Below are positions 1-11,256 of a stretch of DNA of 64,000 bases, piece after piece. Source of the DNA: Nilaparvata lugens (taxonomy: Eukaryota; Arthropoda; Insecta; Hemiptera; Delphacidae). Below the pieces are notes generated by a model. It saw nothing but the letters and a program-made list of their open reading frames with translations, ran no database searches and had not been told where the DNA came from. The stretch lies in assembly GCF_014356525.2 (NCBI RefSeq), contig NC_052518.1:8465978-8529977 (forward strand). Direction: 5' to 3'. A program made the translations under genes and the position numbers. Each line of letters opens with the position of its first letter. Positions within the stretch are counted from its first letter, which is position 1.

Positions 1-540
1 TTTTTTGAAGCGTAAATAAATAATTATTTTTATGAGTGATGGTAGCTTAACCTAGATTTTGATTTGGACTGTAGTATAAATTTGAAAAGGGACAGTTTTG
101 GGCATAAACCTGTCGTGCCTCCTCATATAACTAAAAATATTTGTACGACTGAAAAAATTAATAAATTAATAAACTAAAAATTCTATCTTTCGTTGCACAT
201 TTTCTATGATTTTACACTCCAGAGCGAAGCTCGGTCCCCGATATTTTCAATTAAGCACAGAGAGTTCAATTGCAGTGTGATAATGCAGCCAATTATTTGC
301 CATGCATTTTCAACTTGAATCCTTTAATTTCAATAAACTATAATAAATAGATATCTATTCTCAAACCAATCTACACTTTATTCATCGCGTTACAGTTGTA
401 TAAAAAGTCAAATTTCATAGTCAATTGGAACACTTTTTAGAGGTTGGAACAGAAATCTCCGTTAGAGTAGAATATCATAGTTTATTATAATTGAGCTGAA
501 AAATTTCAAGTGCCCGTTTTCTAGGACACTCATGTAGGCT
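1..540. other. AT-rich non-coding stretch with repeat fragments
   Basis: No coding exon is visible. Around 85-130 lies a fragment with the wording GACAGTTTTGGGC...CCTGTCGTGCC, which recurs near 28965-28990 and so belongs to a dispersed family. Positions 212-240 (CCAGAGCGAAGCTCGG and flanks) recur at 21630-21660. Probably intronic or intergenic sequence upstream of gene 1. Confidence 0.5.
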
Positions 541-1330
541 GGACTCCAACATATCATTGGGTCGCCGCCAACCTGTCTCCCCGACAATTAAGCTCCTCTC
601 AATTTTGACCATTGGCGTCAGCCAATCCCCTGGCAAAATATATCAAATCAATTTATTGCCACAGACAAACACTTTACAATTTGTATCGGCCACGTCAATA
701 TTACAACATATATTAGAGATCATACAACAATAGCAATTACCTAAAAATCTAGATATACCATTGCCGTCAGAGATCATACAACAATAACAATTACCTAAAA
801 ATCTAGATATACCATTGCCGTCAACTAGTCTCCCCGACAGATGATCCCCTACTGGAACGAAGGAGCTCTACTGGGACAACCAAGCTCCTCACACGCTCAC
901 GACAATCAAGCTCCCTGCCAGCCGATCCCCTATTAGGCATTGAAACCAGCTTGAAGCGGGCGGGGAAGTAGTACAATCACTGACACTGTTTTACACATTC
1001 TTTATAGAAAACCTGTCAGTTTACTCGCGAAAACTCCGGCACTCAAACGTGAACGTGCGAGGAATTTGGTTGTTGGGTTCGGTGACTACAACCAAGCTCC
1101 TTCTCCTTGCACGCTGGCGTCAACGAGTCTCCCCGACAGCCAATCCCCTACTGGTTAGGAGGGGACTGGTTGTCGGGACCGTAGACGACAACCAAGCTCC
1201 TCGCACGCTCACAACTAAGCTCCCTGTCAGCCTAGCTCCTCTCTCAGGAGCTCTGTTGACGCCGTCAACCAATCTCGAAAGTGGTTTTAAAAGGAGCTCA
1301 GCTGACGGGGTGCTTGGTTGGCGCGTTCCT
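540..1330. repeat. Shuffled short-motif repeat region (GC-richer)
   Basis: Short motifs such as CAAGCTCCT, TCCCCGACAG, GATCCCCTA and ACGCTCAC recur many times in changing order, with no fixed period. Inside it, about 713-823, an AT-rich stretch of about 56 bp is duplicated directly (AGAGATCATACAACAATA... to ...CCATTGCCGTCA). The reading frame at 1049-1390 is a by-product of the motifs and has no recognisable protein features. It looks like a degenerate satellite or the inside of a transposon. Confidence 0.55.
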
Positions 1331-1509
1331 GGCCGAGCGAGTATGAATGGGAATATTCACACTGTACCGTCCACTTTATCTAATAAATAAATAAATACAA
1401 TTTTATTGTCAGCCAGCCAGTTTTATCGAGCTTGGAATCATGACTCTCCCTTCAATGTACATTTATTGTAACCTGGTCCATGTTAAAAAAACCTAACTCT
1501 ATCAACAAG

Positions 1510-1930
1510 ACATAGCCATCAGCATGAACATAGAACTAGAAATAGGAATAACCTAATTACCCCATACATCAGACTGCAAAAAACATTCAAAAGCTATAAG
1601 TATCAACAATACTCATTATTCAATAAATTACCGACAAGAATAAAAAATTTACCACAAAAAAAAGTTCATATCTACAGTAGCACAATGGCTCAAAAAACAG
1701 GCTTTTTATACAATTGACGAATACCTAAGTCATAACGAGCATCTGACTGTTTTATATTATATTGTATATGTATATATGTATACATATGTGTACATGTTTA
1801 AAGTTATTTATGTGTTAGCGGTACGATATATTGTTAGTATATGCAATGCTATGTTTTATCTCCACATGACGTTTGTTTATAACATTTGTAATGTTCGATG
1901 ACAAGAATAAAGATTATTGATATTATTGAG
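1510..1930 (+). mobile_element. LINE 3' end (C-terminal tail of ORF2 plus 3' UTR)
   Basis: Translation around 1520-1725 gives RTRNRNNLITPYIRLQK, then YSLFNKLPTRIKNLP. This is the 'lFN.LP..ik.l' signature typical of the extreme C-terminus of Jockey/CR1-type LINE ORF2 proteins. It is followed by about 200 bp of AT-rich UTR and a tail with AATAAAGATTATTGATATTATT near 1907-1927. It is 5'-truncated and not functional. The family assignment is from the motif only. Confidence 0.6.
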
Positions 1931-2332
1931 CCAGAAAAGCACAAGACAAAGTCACACAAATAGAACATGAAATAGACAGTCACACATTAAGAGACACATT
2001 GTTACTATTACATTGCACTGTTACTGATATGTGAGAATCCAGCTTAAATCGTTAATAATAACGCTCGTCGTCATTTGTACGCACTTGGTAAGAGTGTGGC
2101 GCCGGCATGAAAGGAAATTAGTCTTCAAATCTTATGTTCCATTAAACTTCAAGTGTATGGTTCCAAAACCATCTGATCTGCACATGCGTAGTAGCTTCTC
2201 AAGATAGCTGCCAGATCTTTTCTCGTGGTGAACTGACTATACCACGATACGCTTAGTTCGTTCGTTCGTGTCAGGTGATTCTATATGCCAATATTTGAAT
2301 AATAACCCTTTGTTTTGAAATTAAAAAGGCCC

Positions 2333-2428
2333 TGTCTTGTGCCTTCACGTGCTAGACAGCATTTTAACAGGTGGTCATCTGACTTGATATTACCACAGTC
2401 GCAGTGCGGGTCGTCAATCTAAAGCTGG
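2333..2428 (-). mobile_element. LINE ORF2 C-terminal Cys/His fragment
   Basis: The minus strand reads DDPHCDCGNIKSDDHLLKCC, a CxC..(7-8)..H....C knuckle like the one at the C-terminus of many non-LTR ORF2 proteins. The fragment is about 95 bp with no RT domain alongside, so it is a small relic. Confidence 0.55.
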
Positions 2429-2668
2429 GTTTTCGTTTGTGCGTAAATGCCGTCGCCGACCACGACAGGGTGAGGATCTCAGATTGGGTAGATTTCAATT
2501 TGTCTAAATAACCTAAAAGATTATGTTCAATTATGTTTTAATCGGGAATGTTAAGCTTATACTTTTAAATGGCAATATGTTGATACTATTAGAAATGTTT
2601 TTAATATTGAATAATAAACACAAATAATGGGTGAGGATCTCAGATTGGGTAGATTTCAATTTGTCTAA

Positions 2669-3067
2669 ACTAGTAGTTCTGTGAACAGTAGACCTCACGC
2701 AGTATTCTCATCCACAAGTACCTGATTGAAACCATAGACCTTATGGAAATACAGCAATAGACTGGCTTCTCACATCTGTGTAATCACTTGTCAGCTGATT
2801 TATGATGAATAATTCTATAGGCTGATTTTTACTCCAATATTGGCGTATGAAGGAGGCTCCTTTTTCCTTCTATATTATCCTTGAAATGAAAAATTTCCAA
2901 AAACCTTGTATATACGTCGACGCGCGTTTAAAAAAGGAACATGCCTGTCAAATTTCATGAAAATCTATTACCGCGTTTCGCCGTAAATGCGCAACATATA
3001 AACATTCAAACATTAAGAGAAATGCCAAACCGTCGACTTGAATCTTAGACCTCACTTCGCTCGGTCA
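2669..3067 (+). repeat. Dispersed repeat, copy 1 (inverted partner at 25870-26291)
   Basis: This runs from CTAGTAGTTCTGTGAACAG to CACTTCGCTCGGTCA and is closely matched, in reverse complement, by 25870-26291. It includes the core TTACCGCGTTTCGC and the GTCGACGGTTTGGCATTTC stretch (in reverse). The element has no coding capacity; the family is unknown. Confidence 0.75.
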
Positions 3068-3555
3068 ATAACCTAAAAGATTATGTTTTAATCGGGGAGG
3101 TTGAGTTTATTACTTTTAAATGGCAATATGTTGATACTATTAATGAAAAGTTATTTGATCAGTTGTTTTAGCACACTTGAAATTTGGACAATATGAATGT
3201 CAACAATGCTTGTCGTCGTCGACTGCGGAAATTTACGCACAAACAAAAATGCACCTTAATGGTGCGCCGCGATCACGTGCATTTTACTTTTCAACAGCTG
3301 ATTCTATGCTTATATCTGTATCTTACTGTTTCTGTACAAATACAAATATAATAAGAATAGCATTAGCTGAAGTGCTTGTGTTCGTGGCGCAGAAATCAGT
3401 ACGCACCTTCAGACTCTTAGTTGTAGAGTACCTTTTGAAAATCAGTTGTTTATAACAGAATATTACATGAGCATTAACACCAAAGCTTAAAGAACCTATG
3501 GATGTTACATAGAAACGATGGATCTATGTTTATCCATCAATTTAATGCATGATAT

Positions 3556-3866
3556 AAACCCCAGTTGGACTTGAAAAGTGTCTTCATGCCTAGGCCACAC
3601 TCTTGCCGAGTCGCTCGCCAAATGGCCAACACAAGCGGCTCGCGTTAGTCTTGCAATCCGCACTGCAATGTTACCTGAAGACGAGCTCCTCAAGAACAGC
3701 GGTAGGGAGCCACTCGCCTTCGCTTGTCTCGACGCCACAAACATAGGAGCGAAGGCGTGCCGAGCCGAGTGAAGGCGAGCGGTGGAATAGCAGCCAAGCA
3801 CACTCTCGCGCTCGTCGTCATTTGTACGCACTTGCCAAGAGTGTGTCGCCGGCATAAAAGGACCAT
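3556..3866. mobile_element. Inverted-repeat element with GC-rich ends
   Basis: The left part contains GCCACACTCTTGCC and the right part GCCAAGAGTGTGTCGCCGGC, in opposite orientation. Part of the right end (GCTCGTCGTCATTTGTACGC) also occurs at 2065-2095 and, diverged, at 23218-23240. It is a MITE-like, non-coding element. Reading frames at 3505-3855 on both strands are shadows of its GC-rich sequence. Confidence 0.5.
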
Positions 3867-3959
3867 TAGCTGTTATGATTATTAAATCTAGGTAGTTGAT
3901 TAGTTTCTTAGTTACCGCGCATTAGTGATTCTGAAGTGAGAATAGAACTCACATGAATC

Positions 3960-4105
3960 TAGAATAGAATATAGTTTATTGCCATCAAGAACAACAAGGA
4001 CTATAGATTTCAAAAACTTTCGGATTGTAATTTTGAAATTTCCAAAAGTAACATTAGATTTTATATCTTGTATTATAAGATTTGATTTCCATATGCTAAA
4101 GGTTG
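3960..4105. mobile_element. Possible SINE-like fragment
   Basis: The start, AGAATATAGTTTATTGCCATC, resembles other 'tttattgcca' fragments in the window at 650, 15140, 30245, 44850 and 49190. No A/B boxes were confirmed, so this is a low-confidence call. Confidence 0.3.
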
Positions 4106-4107
4106 AG

Positions 4108-5175
4108 CTTTTGGTTGTAGGTATGTTCGATCTTCAATAAATCGATACTGCAGTGATTACACACAATTTCCTCATGTTATGTGTTTGATTGTTCAATCTC
4201 TTCTAATTGATACTTCATCGATTATACCTATACAACATTTAATTTCCTCATATTGAATGTTTGGTTGTAGGAATGTTCGATCTTCTATAAATCGATACTG
4301 CAGTGATTACACACAATTTCTTATACTAAATGCTTTGTTGTAGGTATTTTTGATCTCCAAATTGATATTTCAGTAATTATATCTATACAAATTTTAATTT
4401 CCTCATATTGAATGTTTGGTTGTATGTATGTTCGATCTTCTCTAAATCGATACTGCAGAGATCACATACACTTTAAAAAAGTTAATAGCGAAACACATAA
4501 AACAAGATATAATGAACATAAATTTGAATGCTATGTTTCCAAACTTACTTTGGTTCGAAAACAACTGATTTATATTGTACCAAGAATAATAAATAGTATC
4601 CCAAACGATCTCATAAATCAACAAATGGATAATCCAAGAATATTATTTTGATATCAAAATAATATAGCTTCCATTTTGAAGGTCTCTTGCAAAAAAAATA
4701 TTTTTTTACATATTGTTGAAGGATCCGCATGATTAGAATTACGTATGTTTAGAAATCCTTGAGTGCAGCATTTATTTTATTTTTATTCTTCTTTCATTTT
4801 TTCCTCTCTTAGTATTGGGGCGCTACTCCTACCGGCGAACAAGTTCTCACTTATGCCAGTAGATTTCCACCAAGCTTATGCTATTTGAAGTATTGAATAA
4901 TAATGTAATGATATCCTCAATCCATTCAGTTTGATTGTGCATTATAACTATTACTAGTTAGGAATAGAAGTATTAATGCTATCATTTTTCAATTTATTAT
5001 TTTTTATTTTAATTGATTGTGGTGAATTGCATTTGTGTTTTATAGTTGAATGTTTTTACCTACTTTCTTAAATTTGAATTTCCTTATGTCTATTGTTTAG
5101 TTGTAGATATATTTGATCTTCTCTAAATCGATACTGCAGTGATTTTATACTGAAATGTTGAATGTTTGGTTTTAG
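4108..5175 (+). repeat. Array of acceptor-like copies upstream of gene 1 exon
   Basis: A unit of about 75-80 bp is repeated at least six times, beginning near 4110, 4183, 4258, 4331, 4413 and 5085. Each unit has the form TGTTTGGTTGTAGGTATGTTCGAT..., then AAATCGATACTGCAG and an AT-rich spacer. The last copy (5163-5208) runs directly into the coding exon: its TTTTAG and CCGCAG are the two candidate acceptors. The array therefore consists of copies of the intron end and, if the upstream acceptor is used, of the first codons of the exon. A LINE tail is inserted between copies five and six. Confidence 0.75.
4460..5060 (+). mobile_element. LINE 3' end inserted in the acceptor array
   Basis: The translation at 4475-4645 includes THKTRYNEHKFECYV, then LIYIVPRIINSIPNDLINQ. 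This matches the C-terminal 'TR......p......k.s..y..p.l.N.lP..i' pattern of Jockey/CR1-like ORF2. A 3' UTR of about 400 bp follows. The repeat array resumes at about 5080, so the LINE landed after the array formed. Confidence 0.6.
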
Positions 5176-5208
5176 GTATGTTCGATATGCTACAAATCGA
5201 TTCCGCAG

Positions 5209-5412
5209 CGTCACCAGTACTTCGGATCGGCAGCTACACCCACTCATGGCCAGCAACCCCTCACCCAACAAATCGAGAATCACGTGGACAATATGACGGT
5301 CGACAACAGTCGGATGCAGCAACCTTCACCTGCTACAACATCGACCACTGCCAAATCTCCGGACATCCGGTTCCGGCCTTATGAGTTGTCAAAGTCTTCT
5401 TCTCCTTTGGTG
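5209..5412 (+). CDS. Gene 1, internal coding exon (first seen)
   Basis: This is an open stretch of 68 codons, phase 0 at both ends, giving RHQYFGSAATPTHGQQPL and then a Ser/Thr/Pro-rich segment ending YELSKSSSPLV. The donor is GTG|gtcagt. The acceptor is either CCGCAG before 5209 or TTTTAG before 5176. Both keep the same frame; the earlier one would add VCSICYKSIPQ, which contains a CxxC. GC content and codon use contrast sharply with the AT-rich surroundings. The exon is too low-complexity to assign a domain. Its phase-0 end matches the phase-0 start of the exon at 14764. The overlapping frame at 5166-5384 and the minus frame here are shadows. Confidence 0.7.
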
Positions 5413-5960
5413 GTCAGTGTATGATGATTATACTTAATTGTTAGTTAGGTTAGGTTTCAACACAATAAATAAGAAAGTCCATCAGTGTATGATGAATATA
5501 TTTAATTGTTGGTTAGGTTAGGTTGCAACACAAATAAGAAAGTCCATCAGTGTATGATGATTATATTTAATTGTTGGTTAGGTTAGGTTTCAACACAATA
5601 AATAAGAAAGTCTATCAGTGTATGATGATTATATTTAATTGTTGGTTAGGTTAGGTTTCAACACAATAAATAAGAAAGTCCATCAGTGTTTTATGATTAT
5701 ATTTAATTGTTGGTTAGGTTAGGTTTCAACACGTTAAATAAGAAAGTCCATCAGTGTATGATGAATATATTTAATTGTTGGTTAGGTTAGGTTTCAACAC
5801 AATAAATAAGAAAGTCCATCAGTGTATGATGATTATATTTAATTGTTGGTTAGGTTAGGTTTCAACACAATAAATAAGAAAGTCCATCAGTGTATGATGA
5901 TTATATTTAATTGTTGGTTAGGTTAGGTTTCAACACAATAAATAAGAAGGTCCATCCGAT
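5413..5960 (+). repeat. 68-bp tandem array starting at the exon donor
   Basis: There are eight units of 68 bp (one of 65) with starts at 5415, 5483, 5548, 5616, 5684, 5752, 5820 and 5888, then a decayed ninth. Each unit reads CAGTGTATGATGATTATA, then GTTGGTTAGGTTAGGTT, then ACAATAAATAAGAAAGTCC. The first unit overlaps the splice donor of the preceding exon. Each unit carries a GGTTAGGTTAGG stretch resembling the insect telomere motif TTAGG, and a possible AATAAA. Confidence 0.9.
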
Positions 5961-6309
5961 TGCATTCAATTATTTTCAACACAATAAATAAATGAGAAAG
6001 TCGCTTGGTCTAGTTTTACTAAACTGATTATTTTTCTCGTGAGCCAGTTTTGTTGAACTAAATCAAGCACTATTCTCACTTTACTAAGTTACTTTAACAA
6101 AAAACAATGCGTGTTATGTTATTAGATGAAAGAATTGGTAATTTATTTATTTAGCGTATGGCTTCCAAGTCATCAATCAGTATTCATTTCCATCTTCACT
6201 TCTTCAGTATCATAATATGGGAATGATCCCTTGTCTCAAGGTATAAAAATAAACATAAATGGTAAGTAAAAACAATTTATTCAAATACATATATCCAGTC
6301 CATTTAGAT

Positions 6310-6475
6310 AGGCTATTGAATCTGGAGTTCAAGAAATCTTCTACTGTTCCTCCTCTAAAGGCCGTGATTGGGCACTCTCACTATGTGGTCAATCGTTTGC
6401 CTTTCCCCACACTCACAGGATGGTGATGGTATTTTGACCCATTTATACAACAAGTCAGCACATCGACCAATTGGT
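6310..6475 (-). mobile_element. LINE ORF2 C-terminal relic
   Basis: The minus strand reads CADLLYKWVKIPSPSCECG, then ERQTIDHIVRVPNHGL. The CxCG....T..H....C-like knuckle is typical of LINE C-termini, with the last Cys replaced by Val. It is followed in the minus direction by a broken frame. It is a short relic with no function. Confidence 0.55.
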
Positions 6476-6596
6476 AATAATATTGTTATATGTTCGTTGT
6501 ATGAATGTAGTTAATATCAGTTATTATTATTCGATTCCTGAATTGTATTAATGTAGAGTGATTGCTTTATTCTACTGTATTAGTTATTTGTGCTAC

Positions 6597-6702
6597 TAGT
6601 GCGCAAAGTGACAGATGCTGCACCGAAAGAAACGTTTACGCCCGAGCCGTAGGCGAGGAATGGTTTCTTGAGTGCAGCAGAGGAACTTTGCGCACGTATT
6701 TC
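6597..6702. mobile_element. Short element with GTGCGCAAAGT terminal inverted repeats
   Basis: The left end AGTGCGCAAAGT and the right end AACTTTGCGCACGT are inverted, and the middle is GC-rich. About 105 bp long, non-coding. The stretch from 6710 to 7190 holds nothing I can identify; the small frames there are not convincing. Confidence 0.5.
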
Positions 6703-8895
6703 ACATTTAATTTTTCCTACAGTTACCATTGAGATACCAGTGGGTAATTATGGGTAAAATTCCCTGAAATTCATCAAATGTTTTTCTGTGTAATTTTATT
6801 ATTAATAAATAAAATTGAATAATGTAGTAGTGTTTGAATGGCGGGGCGGCTGTTACTCATGTGGTGGCTGTCCTCGAACTCGGTGTCCTTGATATTATTA
6901 TAACGTGCAGTGAGGTATACCACAGTCATTGTTACCAACTTAATTTTTGTTTTCGTGCACTAATCCTCCATATAACCCACCAACTATTTTGCGTTGCCAT
7001 GTTGCAAATCTGGAGTGCAGAAAAAATTTTCCCGCACTAGAGCGGAAAAGTGATTCTTTGCGTTCTGTAATCAGTGCAGGAATGGCCACTTTCCAAGGTA
7101 ACTGTAGGAAAAATATATTAACATATATCATTGTGTGACATCCACTTCATCGAGATCTCAATTAATCAAGAATCAGCGCGGGTAGGCAACTTCAGAACGT
7201 CAAGTTTTCAATTTGTTGTTGTTGTAGTAACTTCGGGAACCCTGTTGTTTCACTCCTCCTCCGTCTGAAGGCCCAGGAAGCGGGCCACCCCACAGGGGTC
7301 GGTCCAGAGGCTGGTGGCTGTCAGTAGTGTCGGCTTCGAGTGGCAGCTGAAAAGATGTTCCGTTCTGTGGGGTCCGCCGCCATAGTCGGGACATGCATCA
7401 CGCACATTATCAGTGATTCTGGACTTGTAACGGTTCACAATCACAGAGAAGCCCGATAAGTTGAGCTCAGTTGAGCAAGGATGTTGCGAGTTCTTCTGAA
7501 CAGGCTTTTCTCATCAGCATTTATTTGGGGTGGATACCCCCCAATGTTTATGTTTGAAGGGACGGATTCAAGATCCAAAGGTTCGAGGAACCTCACACGT
7601 CAACCGAAGCTTATTGTGTGTCCCAAAAGTATGTTAGTTAGGCAAACCAACTGCCGTATCCTTTACAAGGTCCAGGAGTTTTTTCCCTATACCAACATCC
7701 CATTCCTCACCTGGTTGCTTGTAGCCAAACAGAGCCCTTCTTCTAGCTCCAAGACTTTCGCAATCCAGTATGATATGCTTGGCAGTCTCTGCAGACTGAT
7801 TACAAAGCTTACACATCTGGCTTTCATTTCTGAGTCCAATTGTGTGGAGATGTTTCCTGAAGTGGCCATGTCCAGTTATCAGAGCAATTACCTGCTTGAC
7901 CTGACCTCTACCCAGACTCACCAGCCACCTGGTGAAGCGAGGGCTTGTGTCTGCCAGCAGTCTTTGCCAAGTGCTTGACCAGGGTGACCCTGCCATTGCT
8001 GGTGGTGTAAGTCCCTGGACCATTTATTTATTGTGTGGAAGGCAGTTGTTTTACTTATGCCACAGCCCGGCTCTGGGCCAAGGAATGGCATACTAGAACC
8101 CCGCTTAGCAAGCTCATCTGCACGCTCATTACCTCCTATGCCTACATGGCCAAGTACCCAACCAAGATGCACAGAGTTGAGGGTTGCAAGCCTGCTGAGC
8201 GTTTTGTGGCACTCCCACACCAATTTGGACTTGATTTCGTTGGAGTCAAGAGCCTTGAGGGCTGCCTGACAGTCTGACAGGATACTATATGCTTATTGCA
8301 GTAGCGCCTGGCAATGCCTATGTTGGCACAAGCCATGATGCCCCAAATCTCTGCCAGAAAGATGGTGCAGTGTTGTCCCAGACTTGCATAGACTTGTGTT
8401 CTAGGTGAATCACTGTACACCCCGTAGCCAGATTTCCCTTCAATGAGAGGACCGTCTGTGTACCAGACAAGGCTGCCTCTTTTGCTCTCTAGAGCAGAAT
8501 TTAACAGAGAAAGGTTTAGTAAAAACCAACTCCGTGCTCATGACATCTGACGTCATCTCAAGCACAGGGCTGTGAGCAACAGCTTTGGCGATTGTGCAGT
8601 GGCCTGTTCCAGACAGGCCTTCTCTCCATTGGCCTGCAACTTTCAGTCGATAGGCTGATTTCCGTGCCTCTGCCATAATAAAAATGTTCAATGGCAGTAA
8701 GTCAAGAGCAACTTCAAGAGTCTCTGCTCTGGTACACAGCAGCTGATGGGCTGCTCCTGAAAGCTGCAGTGACTATAAGTGTTTGCATCCTTTGTAGACT
8801 TGTGAGTTTGGCTGTGGCTGTAACCTGGTTCACCTTTGTCCACCAAAGACAGGATTAAGTTCCAGTCTGCTAATGCTCTCGTCGACCGACGTTTT

Positions 8896-9774
8896 GGGCC
8901 ATATGAATAAAACCGAAGCATATGCTCATGAGCATGGAGCATAAGGTTTTGCTCATGAGCATTAGGTAGAAGCATAAGCATTTGCTTATTTTTATATGAA
9001 TAAGCCTTACCTTATGCTCCTGAACTCTGGAGCAAATACTCACGTATTTTAAAGATTTTTCATCAGCTGATTCGCCTTTGTGACCTTACTTTGTTTTTAT
9101 AGCTCACGTAAACGCTAAATATGCAAGTAGGAGACACCGCTTGTGTTGCGTCGTCTGCTCTGTTTTCTATTTATGAATTGAGTTTTAGGTTACTTGAGTT
9201 AATAATTTTAAAATAATAGCGTGGTAAAATGCATATCTATAATAATCTTCAGCATAATATTATAATATCAATAGCCTTCTTATAATCGTCTACACTCTCA
9301 TCTTCTTAAATGCCTATTTTCTTTTTTTGTGATGGGTATCTTTATATCAGATAGCTATCTTTTGTATTTATTATTTTGTAGGAATAATGGTGATATATAC
9401 CATGGTTGAATCTAAAAATAGTTTTATAGTTCTCAACTATTGGTTGTGATCGTATCTGGTATAGTTTTCTCTTCCTCATACAAATTCGTTGAGCCATTTT
9501 ACTATGAGCAAAAGGTGAAAAGCTGCTCTAGACTAAGTTGAGCAAATGCTCTAGTTTATTCATACAATTTTGAGTATAAGCTTTTACTTTTGAGCAAATG
9601 CTCCAGTTTATTCATACAATTTTGAGTATAAGCTTTTACTTTTGAGCAAATGCTCAAACTATTTTTTTGATGAGCATGAGCAAAAGGTTTTGCTCACGTT
9701 TATTTATAGAAAATAAAGCATATGCTCCATATTTGAGAAGTATAAGCAAATGCTCAACTTTATTCATATGGCCC
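8896..9774. mobile_element. Inverted-repeat element nested in the LINE
   Basis: The ends are GGGCCATATGAATAAA and TTTATTCATATGGCCC, a perfect inverted match. The inside is filled with AGCATATGCTC-type palindromic words near both ends and a direct duplication of about 55 bp at 9545-9655 (GAGCAAATGCTC...). There is no coding capacity. The LINE resumes immediately on both sides, so this insertion is younger than the LINE. Confidence 0.85.
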
Positions 9775-10568
9775 TTTGTGTATGGACTTGATCCCCTCTT
9801 TGTACCTGATGCTATCGATGGATGGTCTTGGTTCCAAGCACTCAATTTCGCAGATCAGATCATTTACTGATCTTCTTATATGTTTTGGGGGCGGCTCCTT
9901 TAGGGTGACATGGTGGCAAGGATGATCCTGTTGGTGGCAGGCTAACAGGTACAGCTGGGATATCATGCTGTTGTGGCACTTGACTTTTAGGATTTCAGTC
10001 TCGCGATGCAGATGGTCCTCATCTGACATGAGGACACAGCCAGTTGATGTTCGTAGGGCTGCATTCTGGCATAATTGTAAAGTACGAGAGCTGAGGTGAC
10101 CAAATGGGTGCTGCATAGTTCAGGATAGGCCAGTTTATGGCTTTGTAAGACCTCAGCAGTGTTTCTTTGTTCTTGCCCCATGTACTGCCTGAAATGCACT
10201 TTAGCACGTTGTTCCTTGTCTTCAGCTTTCCGCGGATTTGCTGCGCATGTGCATTGAACGTTAGAAGTAGATAGAATGTAACACCGAGGAATTTCGGGTT
10301 GGGCACTGTTGGTACCCCATGGCCATTGATCTCGATTGGTAGCATGGTGCTTACTTCTCTAGTCCATGTCGTGAACAGTGTTGCGGATGACTTCTCTGGT
10401 GCAAGAGACAGGCTATGTGATTTGAACCATTCCTCCAGTGCTCCCAGGTAGGTGTTAATATTGTCGCACATGATGTCCAGGTTGTTGCCAGTTGCAAGAA
10501 TGGTGCAGTCATCGGCTTATGATATCAAAGTAATACCATTTGGTGGCGGCGGGACCATGCTCATGATA

Positions 10569-11256
10569 GGTTGAATAGTGTGGGCGATTGGACACCCCCT
10601 TGGGGAACACCTTGCTTCACCTTCCTGTATCTAGATCTGCAATTGCGGAGCTCAACAAACGTTTGACGGCCACAAAGATAGTTTAACAACCATCTTTTGA
10701 TGTATGGTGGTGCAGATGTTTCATGAATGCAGTTGAACAGGTGCGAATAGTGTGGGCGATAGGACACCCCCTTGGGGAACACCTTGCTTCACCTTCCTGT
10801 ATCTAGATCTGCAATTGCGGAGCTCAACAAACGTTTGACGGCCACAAAGATAGTTTAACAACCATCTTTTGATATATGGTAGTGCAGATGTTTCATGAAT
10901 GCAGTTGAACAGGTGCGAATAGTGTGTGCGATAGGACACCCCCTTGGGGAACACCTTGCTTCACCTTCCTGTATCTAGATCTGCAATTGCGGAGCTCAAC
11001 GAACGTTCGACAGCCACAAAGATAGTTTAACAACAATCTTTTGATATATGGTGGTGCAGATGTTTCATGAATGCAGTTGAACAGGTGCGAATAGTGTGGG
11101 CGATAGGACACCCCCTTGGGGAACACCTTGCTTCACCTTCCTGTATCTAGATCTGCAATTGCGGAGCTCAACGAACGTTTGACGGCCACAAAGATAGTTT
11201 AACAGCAATCTTTTGATGTATGGTGGTGCAGATGTTTCATGAATGTAGTTGAATAG
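10569..11256 (-). repeat. Four tandem 172-bp units within the LINE RT region
   Basis: The units are 10569-10740, 10741-10912, 10913-11084 and 11085-11256, almost identical. Each encodes, on the minus strand, an RT piece from FNCIHETSAPPYIKR through VELRNCRSRYRKVKQGV to the QGGVLSPTLF motif. 172 is not a multiple of three, so the repeat shifts frame at every unit and cannot be translated through. Confidence 0.95.

Noticed and set aside
1049..1390. 113-codon open frame on the + strand
   Set aside because: It is made of the shuffled GC-rich motifs, with no domain, and the motifs recur outside the frame.
5415..5960. CRISPR-like array
   Set aside because: Units are contiguous without unique spacers, in a eukaryotic genome; it is an ordinary tandem repeat.
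7481..7978. 165-codon + strand frame
   Set aside because: It is the antisense shadow of the LINE RNase H/knuckle region, which is recognisable on the minus strand.
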